DNA of 64,000 bases from the NCBI RefSeq assembly GCF_001294535.1, contig NZ_LGIC01000017.1:1-64000 (forward strand). The letters are read 5' to 3'. A model generated the notes under the pieces. That model had not been told where the DNA came from. It searched no databases and was given only the letters and a program-made list of their open reading frames with translations. The stretch's first letter is position 1; each line of letters starts with the position of its first letter. Positions 37,676 through 47,415 of this stretch are shown here, piece after piece. This stretch comes from Cypionkella psychrotolerans. GTDB lineage: Bacteria; Pseudomonadota; Alphaproteobacteria; Rhodobacterales; Rhodobacteraceae. Made by a program: the position numbers and the translations under genes.

Positions 37676-40600
37676 TCAGGTGAACAGGAAGTCGCCACCC
37701 GAAATCTGGGTCTGATCCGTCAACCCGGTGATCCGAATGGTCAGATCGGTGGCCCCGTTGCCGTCGAAGTCCAGTTGCAGGGCGCCAGCGATGAAGCGGG
37801 CTTCGGTGTTGGCAGTACCCGAGAACGCCGCGTCGCCGACATAGGCGAAGGTCCCGGTCAGCAGGCCCACGAACTGCAGCAGATCGCCCTCGGCCAAACC
37901 GCCGTCCACGGCGTTGAAGTCCGAGATGGTCGCCTGAGAGGTCGAGGCCGCAACAAACACGAAGTGATCCGCCCCGGCGCCGCCAATCAGCACATCCGCA
38001 CCGCTGCCGCCCGCCAAGGTATCGTCCCCGGCCATGCCGTTCAGCACGTTTTTGCCCGAGTTGCCCGTCAGTACGTTGTTCAACTCGTTGCCGGTGCCGT
38101 TCACCCCGAAGCTGCCCGTCAGGATCAGGTTTTCGAAGTTCGCGCCCAGCACATGGTTGACCGAAGATCGCACCAGATCGGTGCCAGCATCGGCGCCTTC
38201 GGTGACGACATCGCTGAGGTGGTCGATGATATAGGTGTCATCGCCCAAGCCGCCCGACAGGCTGTCCGCACCGCCGCCGCCGTCCAGCGTGTCGTTGCCC
38301 GCACCGCCGTCCAGCGTGTCGTTGCCGGACCCAGCCGACAGCAGGTTGTTGCCCGCGTTGCCGATCAGGATATTGGCCGACGAGTTGCCGGTGGCGTTGA
38401 TGTTGTCCGTGCCGGTCAGCGTCAGGTTTTCCACCGGAGACAGGATGGCGTAGCTTACCGAAGCATAAACCGTGTCAGTGCCTTGGTTGGTCAGTTCGGT
38501 GACACGATCATTGACGCTGTCAACGATGTAGGTGTCGTTGCCCAGACCGCCGACCATGGTGTCGTTGCCGATGCCACCATCCAGAGTGTCGTTGCCAGCG
38601 CCACCAGTGATGCTGTCATTGCCAGCCATGCCCGACAGATAGTTGTCGTTTGCGTTGCCGATCATGACGTTGGCGTTCAGGTTACCGGTGCCGTCGATCG
38701 CCGCCGCGCCGTTCAGCGTCAGGTTTTCCAGCGTGTCGGCGAGGGTGAAGGTCACGGACGAGAACACCGTATCTGTGCCTTGGGCGGCCAGTTCGAACAC
38801 CACATCGTTCAGCGAGTCGACATAGTAGGTGTCGTTGCCAAAGCCACCGATCATCGAGTCATTTCCGGTGCCACCGTTCAGCGTGTCGGCCCCTGCCCCA
38901 CCGTCCAGCGTATCGTTGCCCGCCATGCCGTTCAGGAGGTTGGCACCGATATTGCCGGTCAGCAGGTTGTTGGCGCTGTTGCCAAAGCCCTTCAGACCCG
39001 AAGACCCTGCGAGAACCAGATTCTCAAGGTTCGCACTCAGCGTCCAGTCTACGGTAGAGCTGACCGTATCGCTGCCAGCGCCACTGGCTTCGGTGATCGT
39101 GTCGTTCAGCGAGTCGACATAGTAGAAATCGTCGCCCGTCCCGCCATACAGCGCATCATTGCCAGAGCCACCGTTCAGCGTGTCACTGCCCGTGCCGCCG
39201 TAGAGGCTGTCGTTGCCCGACTCGCCGGTCAGCAGGTTGTTGCCTGTGTTACCGTTGACGATGTTGTTGAGGTTGTTGCCATGGCCTTCGAGGTTGGCGC
39301 TGCCCTGCAGGTTCAGGTTCTCGGTAAAGGACAGCAGTGTCCAGTTGACGGTTGAATCCACCGTGTCGGTGCCGCCCGTGTTGGTTTCGAAGGTTTTGTC
39401 ATCGACGCTGTCAATGATGTAGCGATCATCGCCATCGCCGCCCGACAGCGAGTCATTGCCGGTGCCACCGTCCAGCGTGTCGTTGCCAGCACCGCCGTAA
39501 AGCACGTCATTGCCCGCCAGACCAGACAGCAGGTTGGCCCCGCTGTTGCCGGTCAGGACGTTGGCCACAGCGTTGCCAGTGCCGCTCAGGCCAGAAGTGC
39601 CCAGCAGGGTCAGGTTTTCAAAGTTGCTGAGCAGGGTGTAGTTGAACGTGGTCTGAACCGTGTCGATGCCTTCATCGAAATTCTCGACCACCACGTCATT
39701 GGCGTTGTCGAGGATGAAGATATCGTTGCCGATGCCGCCATACAGCACGTCATTGCCCACGCCGCCGTCCAGCGTATCGCCGCCCGCACCGCCGTAGAGG
39801 GTGTCATTGCCCGCCAGACCTTGCAACATATTCTGACCACCGTTGCCGGTCATCGTATTGGCCGAGGCGTTGCCGAACGCGTTGATGCTGGCAGCGCCGT
39901 TCATCTGCAGATTTTCGATGTTGTCGCTCATCGTCCAGGTTGCCCCGGTGATGACGGTATCGTTGCCTTCCCCCGGCTGCTCGATGACCACGTCGGCGGT
40001 GGCGTTGATGGTGTAGGTGTCGTCACCGACGCCGCCTACAGCCACGTCATTGCCGATGCCGCCATCCAAGCTGTCATTGCCCGCGCCACCATAGAGGGTG
40101 TCGTTGCCGGTGCCGCCCGTCATGTAGTTGTTGCCGGTATTGCCGGTCATGATGTTATCAGAGGTGTTCCCCGTGGCGTTGATATTGGCGCTGCCCGACA
40201 GGATCAGGTTTTCCACCCAGCGGTCCATCGTGATGGTGGCAGAGCTTTCCATCGTGTCGATGCCGCCGCCGTCGAGCTCGACAATGGTGTCGCCCGAGCC
40301 GTCAACGTAGTAGTAGTCGTTGCCAGCGCCGCCGATCATCGAGTCAGACCCGGTGCCGCCGTTCAGCGTGTCATTGCCTGCGTTGCCGATCAGGGTGTCG
40401 TTGCTCTCCAGACCGGAGAGCAGGTTGTCGCCAGAGTTGCCGGTCATCAGGTTGGCGACAGTGTTGCCGATACCGCTGATGTTGCCCGTATCGTCCAGCA
40501 ACAGGTTTTCAAAATTGTCAGCCAAGGTCCAGTTCACTGTGGTCTGAACTGTGTCGATGCCTTCATTGGCCAGTTCGACCAGCACGTCATTTAAGCTGTC

Positions 40601-42322
40601 GACTTGGTACAAGTCGCTGCCCTTGCCGCCGATCAGGCTGTCATTGCCGGTGCCGCCATCCAGCACATCGCCGCCATCCATGCCATAGATGGTGTCATTG
40701 CCCGCCAAGCCGCGCAGGATGTTTTTGCCCATGGTGCCGGGGCTGCTGTTACCACTGTTGCCGATCAGGATGTTGTTCAACTCGTTGCCGGTGCCATTGA
40801 GATCCAGCGAACCGGTCAGCGTCAGGCGGTCGATATTGGCGCCAAGGATGAAGTCAACCGAAGAAATCACCAGATCGTTGCCTTCTCCGGCGTTCTCGAT
40901 GATCAGTTCGGCAGAGGAGCCTACATAATAGGTGTCATCGCCGACGCCACCGATCATGGTGTCGTTCTCGCCACCGCCATCCAGGGTGTCATTGCCCGCT
41001 CCCCCGGTCAGCACGTTGACAAAGGCGTCGCCCGTCAACGAGTCGGCAAAGGCCGAGCCGATCAGGTTCTGGATGCGATACAGGCGGTCGCCTTGTGCAT
41101 CGCCGCCCGACCCGGTCGAGCCAGAAACCACCGAAACGGTCACAGCGGCCGACGAGGCCGAATAATCAACCGTATCCACACCCTCGCCGCCGTCCAGCGT
41201 ATCGGCACCTGCGCCGCCGATCAGGATGTTGGCGTTGTTGTCGCCCGTCAGGCTATCTGCGCCCGCCGAGCCACGGATGTTCTCAAAGTTAGAAAGAATG
41301 TCGCCTTCGGCGTCACCGCCGATGTTCACACCGCTGAACAGGTTAACGGTGACCGCCGCAGCCGACGTGCTGTAATCCACCATGTCGTTGCCTGTGCCGC
41401 CATCAAGGGTGTCTGCGCCTGCACCGCCCAAGATCACGTTGTCACCCGTATTGCCGATAACGGTATCGGCAAACGCAGAGCCGATGATGTTTTCAATCGC
41501 AACCAACGTGTCCGCGCCTTCGCCCCCGGTAGCAAGTCCCGTGGTCAGGTTGACGCTGACGGCTGCGGTGGATGCCGCATAGCTGACGGTGTCGACATCC
41601 GCGCCGCCGTCGATGCGGTCGTTGCCGGTGCCGCCCAGCAGCACGTCATTGCCTGCACCGCCGTAAAGACTGTCGGCGCCCGCAAGGCCGCTCAGCAGGT
41701 CGTTGCCTGCGTTGCCCGTCAGGATGTTCGCGTTAGCATCGCCCGTCAGTGTGTCGTCAAGGGCCGAGCCGTTGATGTTCTCAAAGTTGACAATGGTGTC
41801 GCCAGTCGCGTCGCCGCCGGTGGCACTGTTTGTGGTCAGGTTGACGGAGACCCCAGCGCCCGAGGTGCTATAATCAACGGTGTCCGAGGTGCCCGCGCCG
41901 CCGTCCATCACGTCATTGCCCGCGCCGCCTGCGATCAGATCGTTGTCAGCCCCGCCGTAAAGGCTGTCATTGCCCGCGCCACCAAACAACTGGTCGTTGC
42001 CCGCAGCCCCCGTCAACACGTTGTTGCCAGTATCGCCCGTCAGCGTGTCAGCGAGGGCCGATCCGATGATGTTCTCGATCGAGATATAGGTATCGCCCTG
42101 CGCATCGCCGCCGGTGGCGCTGAGCGTGGCAAGGTTCGCGTTCACCGCAGCGGCGCTGGCGGTGTAATCCACCGTGTCAATGCCGGAACCGCCATCCAGC
42201 AGGTCAGCCCCGCCGAGGCCGATCAGGGTGTCGTTGCCCGCAAGGCCGGTCAAGGTGTCGTTGATGGCCCCTGCCGTTGCCGTGACCGTGTCGTTTCCAG
42301 TTCCGCCGGTAAAAGTCGCCAT
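37676..42322 (-). CDS. Giant RTX repeat protein with serralysin-type C-terminus
   Basis: A 1548-aa acidic RTX protein, convergent with the Hint-RTX gene. The N-terminal third has five DYSxSxAAVxVNL modules like those of its neighbour. The middle has ten modules of about 95 aa, each ending in TVxSxVxWTLxxxxENLxLxGS and preceded by GNDTYYVDSxND and Ca2+-binding nonapeptides. The C-terminus (ADHFVFVAAS, ISDFNAVDGGLAEGDLL, FDGNGATDLTIRI) matches the M10/serralysin C-terminal domain carrying a type I secretion signal. There is no Hint domain. ATG 42322 has GGAG 8-9 nt upstream; earlier in-frame residues lack RTX features. A secreted structural or adhesin role is inferred. Confidence 0.9.
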   Translation of the reverse strand: MATFTGGTGNDTVTATAGAINDTLTGLAGNDTLIGLGGADLLDGGSGIDTVDYTASAAAVNANLATLSATGGDAQGDTYISIENIIGSALADTLTGDTGNNVLTGAAGNDQLFGGAGNDSLYGGADNDLIAGGAGNDVMDGGAGTSDTVDYSTSGAGVSVNLTTNSATGGDATGDTIVNFENINGSALDDTLTGDANANILTGNAGNDLLSGLAGADSLYGGAGNDVLLGGTGNDRIDGGADVDTVSYAASTAAVSVNLTTGLATGGEGADTLVAIENIIGSAFADTVIGNTGDNVILGGAGADTLDGGTGNDMVDYSTSAAAVTVNLFSGVNIGGDAEGDILSNFENIRGSAGADSLTGDNNANILIGGAGADTLDGGEGVDTVDYSASSAAVTVSVVSGSTGSGGDAQGDRLYRIQNLIGSAFADSLTGDAFVNVLTGGAGNDTLDGGGENDTMIGGVGDDTYYVGSSAELIIENAGEGNDLVISSVDFILGANIDRLTLTGSLDLNGTGNELNNILIGNSGNSSPGTMGKNILRGLAGNDTIYGMDGGDVLDGGTGNDSLIGGKGSDLYQVDSLNDVLVELANEGIDTVQTTVNWTLADNFENLLLDDTGNISGIGNTVANLMTGNSGDNLLSGLESNDTLIGNAGNDTLNGGTGSDSMIGGAGNDYYYVDGSGDTIVELDGGGIDTMESSATITMDRWVENLILSGSANINATGNTSDNIMTGNTGNNYMTGGTGNDTLYGGAGNDSLDGGIGNDVAVGGVGDDTYTINATADVVIEQPGEGNDTVITGATWTMSDNIENLQMNGAASINAFGNASANTMTGNGGQNMLQGLAGNDTLYGGAGGDTLDGGVGNDVLYGGIGNDIFILDNANDVVVENFDEGIDTVQTTFNYTLLSNFENLTLLGTSGLSGTGNAVANVLTGNSGANLLSGLAGNDVLYGGAGNDTLDGGTGNDSLSGGDGDDRYIIDSVDDKTFETNTGGTDTVDSTVNWTLLSFTENLNLQGSANLEGHGNNLNNIVNGNTGNNLLTGESGNDSLYGGTGSDTLNGGSGNDALYGGTGDDFYYVDSLNDTITEASGAGSDTVSSTVDWTLSANLENLVLAGSSGLKGFGNSANNLLTGNIGANLLNGMAGNDTLDGGAGADTLNGGTGNDSMIGGFGNDTYYVDSLNDVVFELAAQGTDTVFSSVTFTLADTLENLTLNGAAAIDGTGNLNANVMIGNANDNYLSGMAGNDSITGGAGNDTLDGGIGNDTMVGGLGNDTYIVDSVNDRVTELTNQGTDTVYASVSYAILSPVENLTLTGTDNINATGNSSANILIGNAGNNLLSAGSGNDTLDGGAGNDTLDGGGGADSLSGGLGDDTYIIDHLSDVVTEGADAGTDLVRSSVNHVLGANFENLILTGSFGVNGTGNELNNVLTGNSGKNVLNGMAGDDTLAGGSGADVLIGGAGADHFVFVAASTSQATISDFNAVDGGLAEGDLLQFVGLLTGTFAYVGDAAFSGTANTEARFIAGALQLDFDGNGATDLTIRITGLTDQTQISGGDFLFT

Positions 42323-42644
42323 TCTTAAAGCTCCAAGGTTAAGGGCCGCCGGGAGACCGGAGGACAAAGGGTGATTGCATAAAGGGATAGGTGAGACTTC
42401 GGGCCAAAATTGGACGGAAATTTCCGAAAATGCCGCGAATTGCAGCAAAAGCACGGCAGCTTGTGGCAAAGCTGGCGCGGCATCACCATCGTTACCATAT
42501 TGATGTTGTTATATTATAATTAATGACGGAAATGGCGTAGCCCCGCTGGGCTGCCGCATTTTGCCGCCAGATGATCGTTAAGACCGCTTGGGTCCGAATC
42601 GATCCGCGACGGGCTGCCCGCGCGCGATGATCAAAGCTTGGTGA
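42323..42644. other. Promoter region of the second RTX gene, nothing else recognised
   Basis: About 320 bp upstream of the minus-strand RTX gene and downstream of meaB. It is AT-rich near 42500-42530 (TTGATGTTGTTATATTATAATTAATGACG), which could contain a promoter. No ORF worth calling and no repeat-family member was seen. Confidence 0.4.
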
Positions 42645-43619
42645 TCAGCTGCGGTGCAGCAAGGTCAAGATCTGGGCTGCGGCAGCCTCGGGCGTGCAAC
42701 GGCCTTCAGCGACGGCGCGGCCTTGTGCTGCGACGATGCCCTTGGTCGGCTCTTGCTCCAGCACCGCGAGCAAGCCGCGCCGCAATTCTTCCTTGAACCA
42801 ATGCTGCGCCTGCTGACCGCGCCGCACCGCCCAATGGCCCTGCGCGCGCCGCCAATCGGCCAGAGCCTGCATCTCGGCCCAAGCCGTTGCCAGCCCCGCC
42901 TGTTCGAGCGCCGAGACGGTCATCGCCTTGGGATAGCCCGCTGGATCTTGCGGGCGTTTGCGCAACAGCCTTAGCGCACCTGCATAATCGGCGCAGGTCC
43001 GCATCGCGGCGGGTTTCAGATCGCCGTCGGCTTTGTTGACGAGGATCAGATCAGCCATCTCCATGATGCCCCGCTTGACGCCCTGTAATTCATCGCCGCC
43101 CGCAGGGGCCAAGAGCAGGATAAACAGATCGCAGAGCTCGGCCACCACGGTTTCGGATTGGCCGACGCCGACGGTTTCAATCAGGATGATGTCAAAGCCA
43201 GCGGCTTCGCAGAGTGCCACGGCTTCGCGCGTGCGCCGCGCCACGCCACCCATCTGGGCTTGGGAGGGCGAGGGTCGGATGAAGGCGCGCGGATCGCGGG
43301 ACAGATGCTCCATCCGGGTTTTATCGCCAAGGATCGAGCCGCCCGAACGGGCTGATGACGGATCAACCGCAAGCACCGCGACGCGCTTGCCCTGCCCGGT
43401 CAGCATCAGCCCGAAGCTTTCGATGAAGGTAGATTTACCCACCCCCGGCGTGCCGGAAAGCCCGATGCGCAAGGCTTGCTTGTCGCTGCCCAAGGCTTGC
43501 AACAATTCCAACGCCTGCGCGCGGTGATCGGCGCGCGCGCTTTCCACCAGCGTGATGGCGCGGGCCAGACTGCGGCGGTCGCCCGATTGCAGGCTTGGGA
43601 CGAGGTGAGCAAGATCCAT
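42645..43619 (-). CDS. meaB: Methylmalonyl-CoA mutase-associated GTPase MeaB (ArgK family)
   Basis: A 324-aa G3E-class GTPase that protects and reloads adenosylcobalamin in methylmalonyl-CoA mutase. Walker A is GLSGTPGVGKSTF, then AVDPSSARSGGSILGDKTRM (the MeaB signature), Walker B IILIETVGVGQSE and the specificity motif NKADGD. ATG 43619 has AGGGAG upstream; an open frame extends further but shows no family sequence. No mutase gene is in the window, so it would act on one encoded elsewhere. It is divergent from hrpB across a repeat. Confidence 0.95.
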   Translation of the reverse strand: MDLAHLVPSLQSGDRRSLARAITLVESARADHRAQALELLQALGSDKQALRIGLSGTPGVGKSTFIESFGLMLTGQGKRVAVLAVDPSSARSGGSILGDKTRMEHLSRDPRAFIRPSPSQAQMGGVARRTREAVALCEAAGFDIILIETVGVGQSETVVAELCDLFILLLAPAGGDELQGVKRGIMEMADLILVNKADGDLKPAAMRTCADYAGALRLLRKRPQDPAGYPKAMTVSALEQAGLATAWAEMQALADWRRAQGHWAVRRGQQAQHWFKEELRRGLLAVLEQEPTKGIVAAQGRAVAEGRCTPEAAAAQILTLLHRS

Positions 43620-43778
43620 GGCGACTCCCTTTGCGCGGTTTTGCCTGAGCGCGGGCCGTTTTGCCAGTGTGACCTTGAAACAGGAGCGACCTCGGGCCCC
43701 ATCGAGGGGCCTCTCGGTCGCGCTGCCGAGGAGTAAATCTGCCGCGTTGGTTTGGCGGGCCTGCTGGAAGCGCGCCGC

Positions 43779-43833
43779 GCGGGAGTATTTCAAAAAGAGC
43801 AACTGACAAGGAATTGCTCTTTTCTAAATACTC
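43779..43833. repeat. GGCGGGRATATTT-family repeat and inverted partial copy
   Basis: GCGGGAGTATTTCAAAAAGA (43779 onward) is followed by its partial inverse ATTGCTCTTTTCTAAATACT (43813 onward), forming an imperfect palindrome between the divergent meaB and hrpB genes. It shares the GGGAGTATTTC core with copies at 29669 and 51868. Confidence 0.65.
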
Positions 43834-43885
43834 ATTCTTTTTGCCTGCTGCTGGCCAAGCCGGAGCGGTTGCGGGATAAGGCCTT

Positions 43886-46312
43886 ATGACCAGATTGCCG
43901 ATAGAAGATGTGTTGGGGGAAGTGCGCGCCGCGACCGCGGCGCGCGGGATGGTGGTTTTGCAGGCCCCACCAGGGGCGGGCAAGACCACATTGGTGCCGC
44001 TGGATCTGCTCGCCTCGGGGCTGATCGCAGGGCGGATCGTGATGCTGGAGCCACGGCGCTTGGCAGCAAGGGCTGCGGCAGAGCGGATGGCGGAGACCTT
44101 GGGCGAGGCTGTTGGGGCGACGGTGGGCTACCGCATTCGCGGCGAGGCGAAGGTCTCGAAGGCGACGCGGATTGAGGTGGTGACGGAAGGGATTTTGACC
44201 CGGATGATCCAGAGCGATCCGGGGCTTACGGGTGTGGGTGCGCTGATCTTTGACGAGTTTCACGAGCGGAGTTTGAATGCCGATCTGGGGTTGGCTTTAG
44301 CTTTGGAAATTCGCGGGGCTTTGCGCGACGATCTGGTGTTGGTGGTGATGTCGGCGACTTTGGACGCGAGCCCTGTGGCGGCGCTGATGGGCGATGCGCC
44401 GGTGGTGACCTCGATGGGGCGGGCCTATCCGGTCGAGACGCGCTGGCTGGGGCGCAGTCCTGATACCTCGATGCGGTTTGAGGCCGGGGTGGCGGGTTTG
44501 GTGCGGCAGGCGGTGGAGGAAACCGAGGGCGGCGTGTTGGTATTTCTGCCGGGTGAGGGGGAAACTCGGCGGGTTGAAGCGATGCTTTCGGGGCTTGCGG
44601 GGTGTGAGGTGCGCACCCTGTTTGGCGCGATGGAGTTTGCGGCACAAAGGGCGGCTTTGGGGCCATCTGTGGGGCGCAAGGTGGTGTTGGCGACCTCGAT
44701 TGCCGAGACGTCTTTGACGATCCCGGATATTCGGGTGGTGGTCGATGGCGGGCGGGCGCGGCGGGCGCGGTTTGATCCGAACTCTGGCATGTCGCGGTTG
44801 GTAACCGAGCGGGTGACCAAGGCCGAGGCGGAACAGCGACGGGGCCGGGCTGGGCGTGTGGCTGAGGGAGTATGTTACCGGTATTGGACGCGCGGTGAGG
44901 AAGGTGGGCTTGCGGCCTATCCCCCGGCGGAGATTGAGGCGGCGGATTTGACCGGCCTCGCGCTGGAGCTGGCACTGTGGGGCGGTGATGTCGGGTTTCT
45001 AACCGCGCCGAATGTCGGTGCGATGGCGGAGGCGCGTGCGCTGTTGGAGGGGTTGGGCGCACTTGAGGGCGGGCGGATCACGCTGCATGGCCGGGTGCTG
45101 GCGGCTTTGCCGTTGCATCCAAGGCTCGCGCATATGTTGGCTGTCGTAGGGCAAGAGGCTGCGACCTTGGCGGCGGTGCTGGGGGAGCGCGATGTGTTGA
45201 AGGGCGCGCCGCCGGATCTGGGCTTGCGGCTGGCGGCGGTGGCGGATCTGCGGCGGTTTGAGGCGGCGCATCCGTGGCCGGTTTTGCGGCCGGTGGTGGA
45301 GCGGGTGAAGCTGGAGGCGCGGCGCTTGGCGCGGTCTGTGAGTGGTGCGGATGCTGGCTATAGTTTGGCGCAGATGGCGGCGCTGGCCTATCCCGACCGG
45401 GTGGGGCTGCGCAGGAAGGGCGAAGCGCCGCGCTGGGTGCTGTCGGGCGGCAAGGGGGCGGTGATGGCGGCTGGTGTGCCGCTGGCCGGGGCGCGGTTGA
45501 TCGTGGCGACGGATCTGGATGGCGATGCGCGCGAGGCTGGGGTGCGGCAGGCGGTCAGCATCAGTGAGGCGGAGTTGCGGGCGGTTTTCGGCGATCAGAT
45601 CGCGTGGCGTGAAGTTTGTGAGTGGTCGAAACGCGAGGGCCGGGTGATGGCGCGGCGGCAGGAATGTTTTGGCGCGCTGGTGCTGGCGGATGTGCATTGG
45701 GATGCGCCTGCCGATGCGGTGGCGCGGGCGGCGCTGGAGGGGATGCGCCTGAATGGCCTGCATTTTACGGCTGCGGCGCGGCGGTTGCGGGCTCGGGTGG
45801 AGTTGGCGCGGGGAGGTGGTTCGGATTGGCCGGATTTCAGCGATCAGGGGTTGCTAGACAGCGCGGAGGATTGGTTGCTGCCGCATTTGGCGGGGGTGCG
45901 GACTGAGGCGGATTTGCGCGGGTTTGATTTGACCGAGGCGTTGCGGGCGCGGCTGTCTTGGGAGCAGGTGGCGGCTTTGGATAAGCTGGTGCCGGGGGCG
46001 TTTGAGACGCCGTTGGGGCGGCGGGTGCCGATTGATTATGATGGCGAGGTGCCGGGGATTGAGGTGCGGCTGCAGGAGATGTTTGGGGTCACGGTGCATC
46101 CGGTGGTGGGGGTGAAACGGTTGCCGCTGCGGGTGGTTTTGACCTCGCCGGGGCAGAAGACGATTCAGGTGACGATGGATTTGCCGGGGTTCTGGAAATC
46201 ATCCTATGCGGATGTGAGGAAGGATATGCGGGGGCAGTATCCGCGGCATCCCTGGCCGGAGGACCCGACGGTTGCGGAACCGACCTTGCGGGCCAAGCCT
46301 CGGGGGACTTGA
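43886..46312 (+). CDS. hrpB: ATP-dependent RNA helicase HrpB
   Basis: An 808-aa DEAH-box helicase, near the usual HrpB length. Walker A is QAPPGAGKTTLVP. The motif II is DEFH in ALIFDEFHERSLNADLGL. Motif III is VVMSATLD. Helicase C motifs are VVLATSIAETSLTIP and QRRGRAGRVAEGVCYR. The HrpB-specific C-terminal domain ends LPGFWKSSYADVRKDMRGQY. Its precise cellular role is not settled in most bacteria. A short hairpin follows the stop. Confidence 0.95.
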   Translation: MTRLPIEDVLGEVRAATAARGMVVLQAPPGAGKTTLVPLDLLASGLIAGRIVMLEPRRLAARAAAERMAETLGEAVGATVGYRIRGEAKVSKATRIEVVTEGILTRMIQSDPGLTGVGALIFDEFHERSLNADLGLALALEIRGALRDDLVLVVMSATLDASPVAALMGDAPVVTSMGRAYPVETRWLGRSPDTSMRFEAGVAGLVRQAVEETEGGVLVFLPGEGETRRVEAMLSGLAGCEVRTLFGAMEFAAQRAALGPSVGRKVVLATSIAETSLTIPDIRVVVDGGRARRARFDPNSGMSRLVTERVTKAEAEQRRGRAGRVAEGVCYRYWTRGEEGGLAAYPPAEIEAADLTGLALELALWGGDVGFLTAPNVGAMAEARALLEGLGALEGGRITLHGRVLAALPLHPRLAHMLAVVGQEAATLAAVLGERDVLKGAPPDLGLRLAAVADLRRFEAAHPWPVLRPVVERVKLEARRLARSVSGADAGYSLAQMAALAYPDRVGLRRKGEAPRWVLSGGKGAVMAAGVPLAGARLIVATDLDGDAREAGVRQAVSISEAELRAVFGDQIAWREVCEWSKREGRVMARRQECFGALVLADVHWDAPADAVARAALEGMRLNGLHFTAAARRLRARVELARGGGSDWPDFSDQGLLDSAEDWLLPHLAGVRTEADLRGFDLTEALRARLSWEQVAALDKLVPGAFETPLGRRVPIDYDGEVPGIEVRLQEMFGVTVHPVVGVKRLPLRVVLTSPGQKTIQVTMDLPGFWKSSYADVRKDMRGQYPRHPWPEDPTVAEPTLRAKPRGT

Positions 46313-46316
46313 GGGG

Positions 46317-46338
46317 CGGTCCCGCGTTGGGACCGTTT
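46317..46338 (+). terminator. Hairpin after hrpB
   Basis: CGGTCCC-GCGTT-GGGACCG is a perfect 7-bp stem with a 5-nt loop, starting 4 bp after the hrpB stop and followed by only a short T-run (TTT). A weak intrinsic terminator is possible. Confidence 0.45.
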
Positions 46339-46461
46339 GGATTTATGGGGAATTTCAGGAGGTTGGGGTGGGGTGTTAAGGGGGTGTTAAGGTTTGGGGG
46401 GGGCGTGGGGCCGCCGCTCTATAGTTGGCTTACACCCAAACTGTTTGAAAACTTTGCGCCC

Positions 46462-47415
46462 TCATCCAACGCGAAGTGGAATATCTGACACAACCACTTT
46501 TTCTGCGGCTCCTTCAACGCCCAATCCTTCCAAAACGCCCACAAACGCTTTGTAAGTCACATATGGAAATTGCGTTGGACCAATAATTATTCGATCAATT
46601 AGGGAGGGAATATCGGCACCATGCAGGCCATTCTCAGGTTCGTCGGCCAATCGAAGTTTGTAAACTAACTGCGGTACATTTCCCATAACAACGGTTTCCG
46701 CTGTCATACTCGGACTCGTTCTTTCCGTTGGGCGATAATACAATCGCCATTCTTTTTCTTCTTCGAACCCGGGGTGTTTCGTTGCAATTGCAAATCGGAA
46801 CAGCATGTCGTGAATGTATGCAACGAGAGTTTGCTGGCCCAACCCTAGCAAGTATCTTCTGTTGATAAGAATAGCGTTCGTGATCTGGGAAAGGTGCTCA
46901 GTTAAGCCTTCCTCAGAAAGATACAGCACCGGGATTGAGAACACGGCAAGGAGATCGGTGATTGCGATCATCGGCGTATTATTCACCACCAAGGCGGTGT
47001 CTCCATAGGCACGCCACATCGAAAGCCGTCCTCGTTTGTCTTCTTTTGGATCGTGAACCGAAACACATGCAATGTAAGTTTCAAATTGCCAATCATGCCT
47101 CCATCCCGAAAGAAGTTCATCTGCTTGCTTTATTGTGTCTGGAAATATATCATCGACGGCTTCACGAAACCTTGCTCCTTCTGGTCCATTAAAAACCGCA
47201 ACGATCAAATTCAGCCCATATAAAATTTCCGAGTAGTCATTCATGACTGAGGCATTTCTGAACCACAGCTCTTGATTTCTTATTATCTTAATCGCCGTAT
47301 CCGCCGAGGTATAGTAAACGAATCTCTTTTGTTGAGCGGCAACAGCCATGACTTCGTCAACAATTTTTGGCTGAAATATCTGTTTGAATTTTAACGTAAT
47401 TTCGTCGAATTCCAC
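46462..47415 (-). CDS. DUF2971 family protein, low GC
   Basis: A 317-aa protein with the DUF2971 pattern: RFVYYTSADTAIKIIRNQEL, WFRNASVMNDYSE, YIACVSVHDPKEDKRGRLSM followed by WRAYGD, and HPGFEEEKEWRLYY. The family function is unknown; it is patchily distributed and sometimes seen among mobile or defence genes. GTG 47415 has GGGGAGG about 10 nt upstream and is preferred over TTG 47442. The gene is distinctly AT-rich against its neighbours, pointing to recent acquisition. It stands alone between hrpB and the PG-binding protein. Confidence 0.75.
   Translation of the reverse strand: MEFDEITLKFKQIFQPKIVDEVMAVAAQQKRFVYYTSADTAIKIIRNQELWFRNASVMNDYSEILYGLNLIVAVFNGPEGARFREAVDDIFPDTIKQADELLSGWRHDWQFETYIACVSVHDPKEDKRGRLSMWRAYGDTALVVNNTPMIAITDLLAVFSIPVLYLSEEGLTEHLSQITNAILINRRYLLGLGQQTLVAYIHDMLFRFAIATKHPGFEEEKEWRLYYRPTERTSPSMTAETVVMGNVPQLVYKLRLADEPENGLHGADIPSLIDRIIIGPTQFPYVTYKAFVGVLEGLGVEGAAEKVVVSDIPLRVG

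Noticed and set aside
32071-42322. Dense short repeats that might be taken for a CRISPR array or satellite DNA.
   Set aside because: The repeats are in frame and encode RTX nonapeptides in two large open reading frames; there are no constant-length spacers.
35929-42328. Long opposite-strand open frames across both RTX genes (up to about 590 codons).
   Set aside because: They are shadows of the low-complexity GGxGxD coding sequence, with no recognisable domains, and alternate-strand frames in such repeats stay open by composition.
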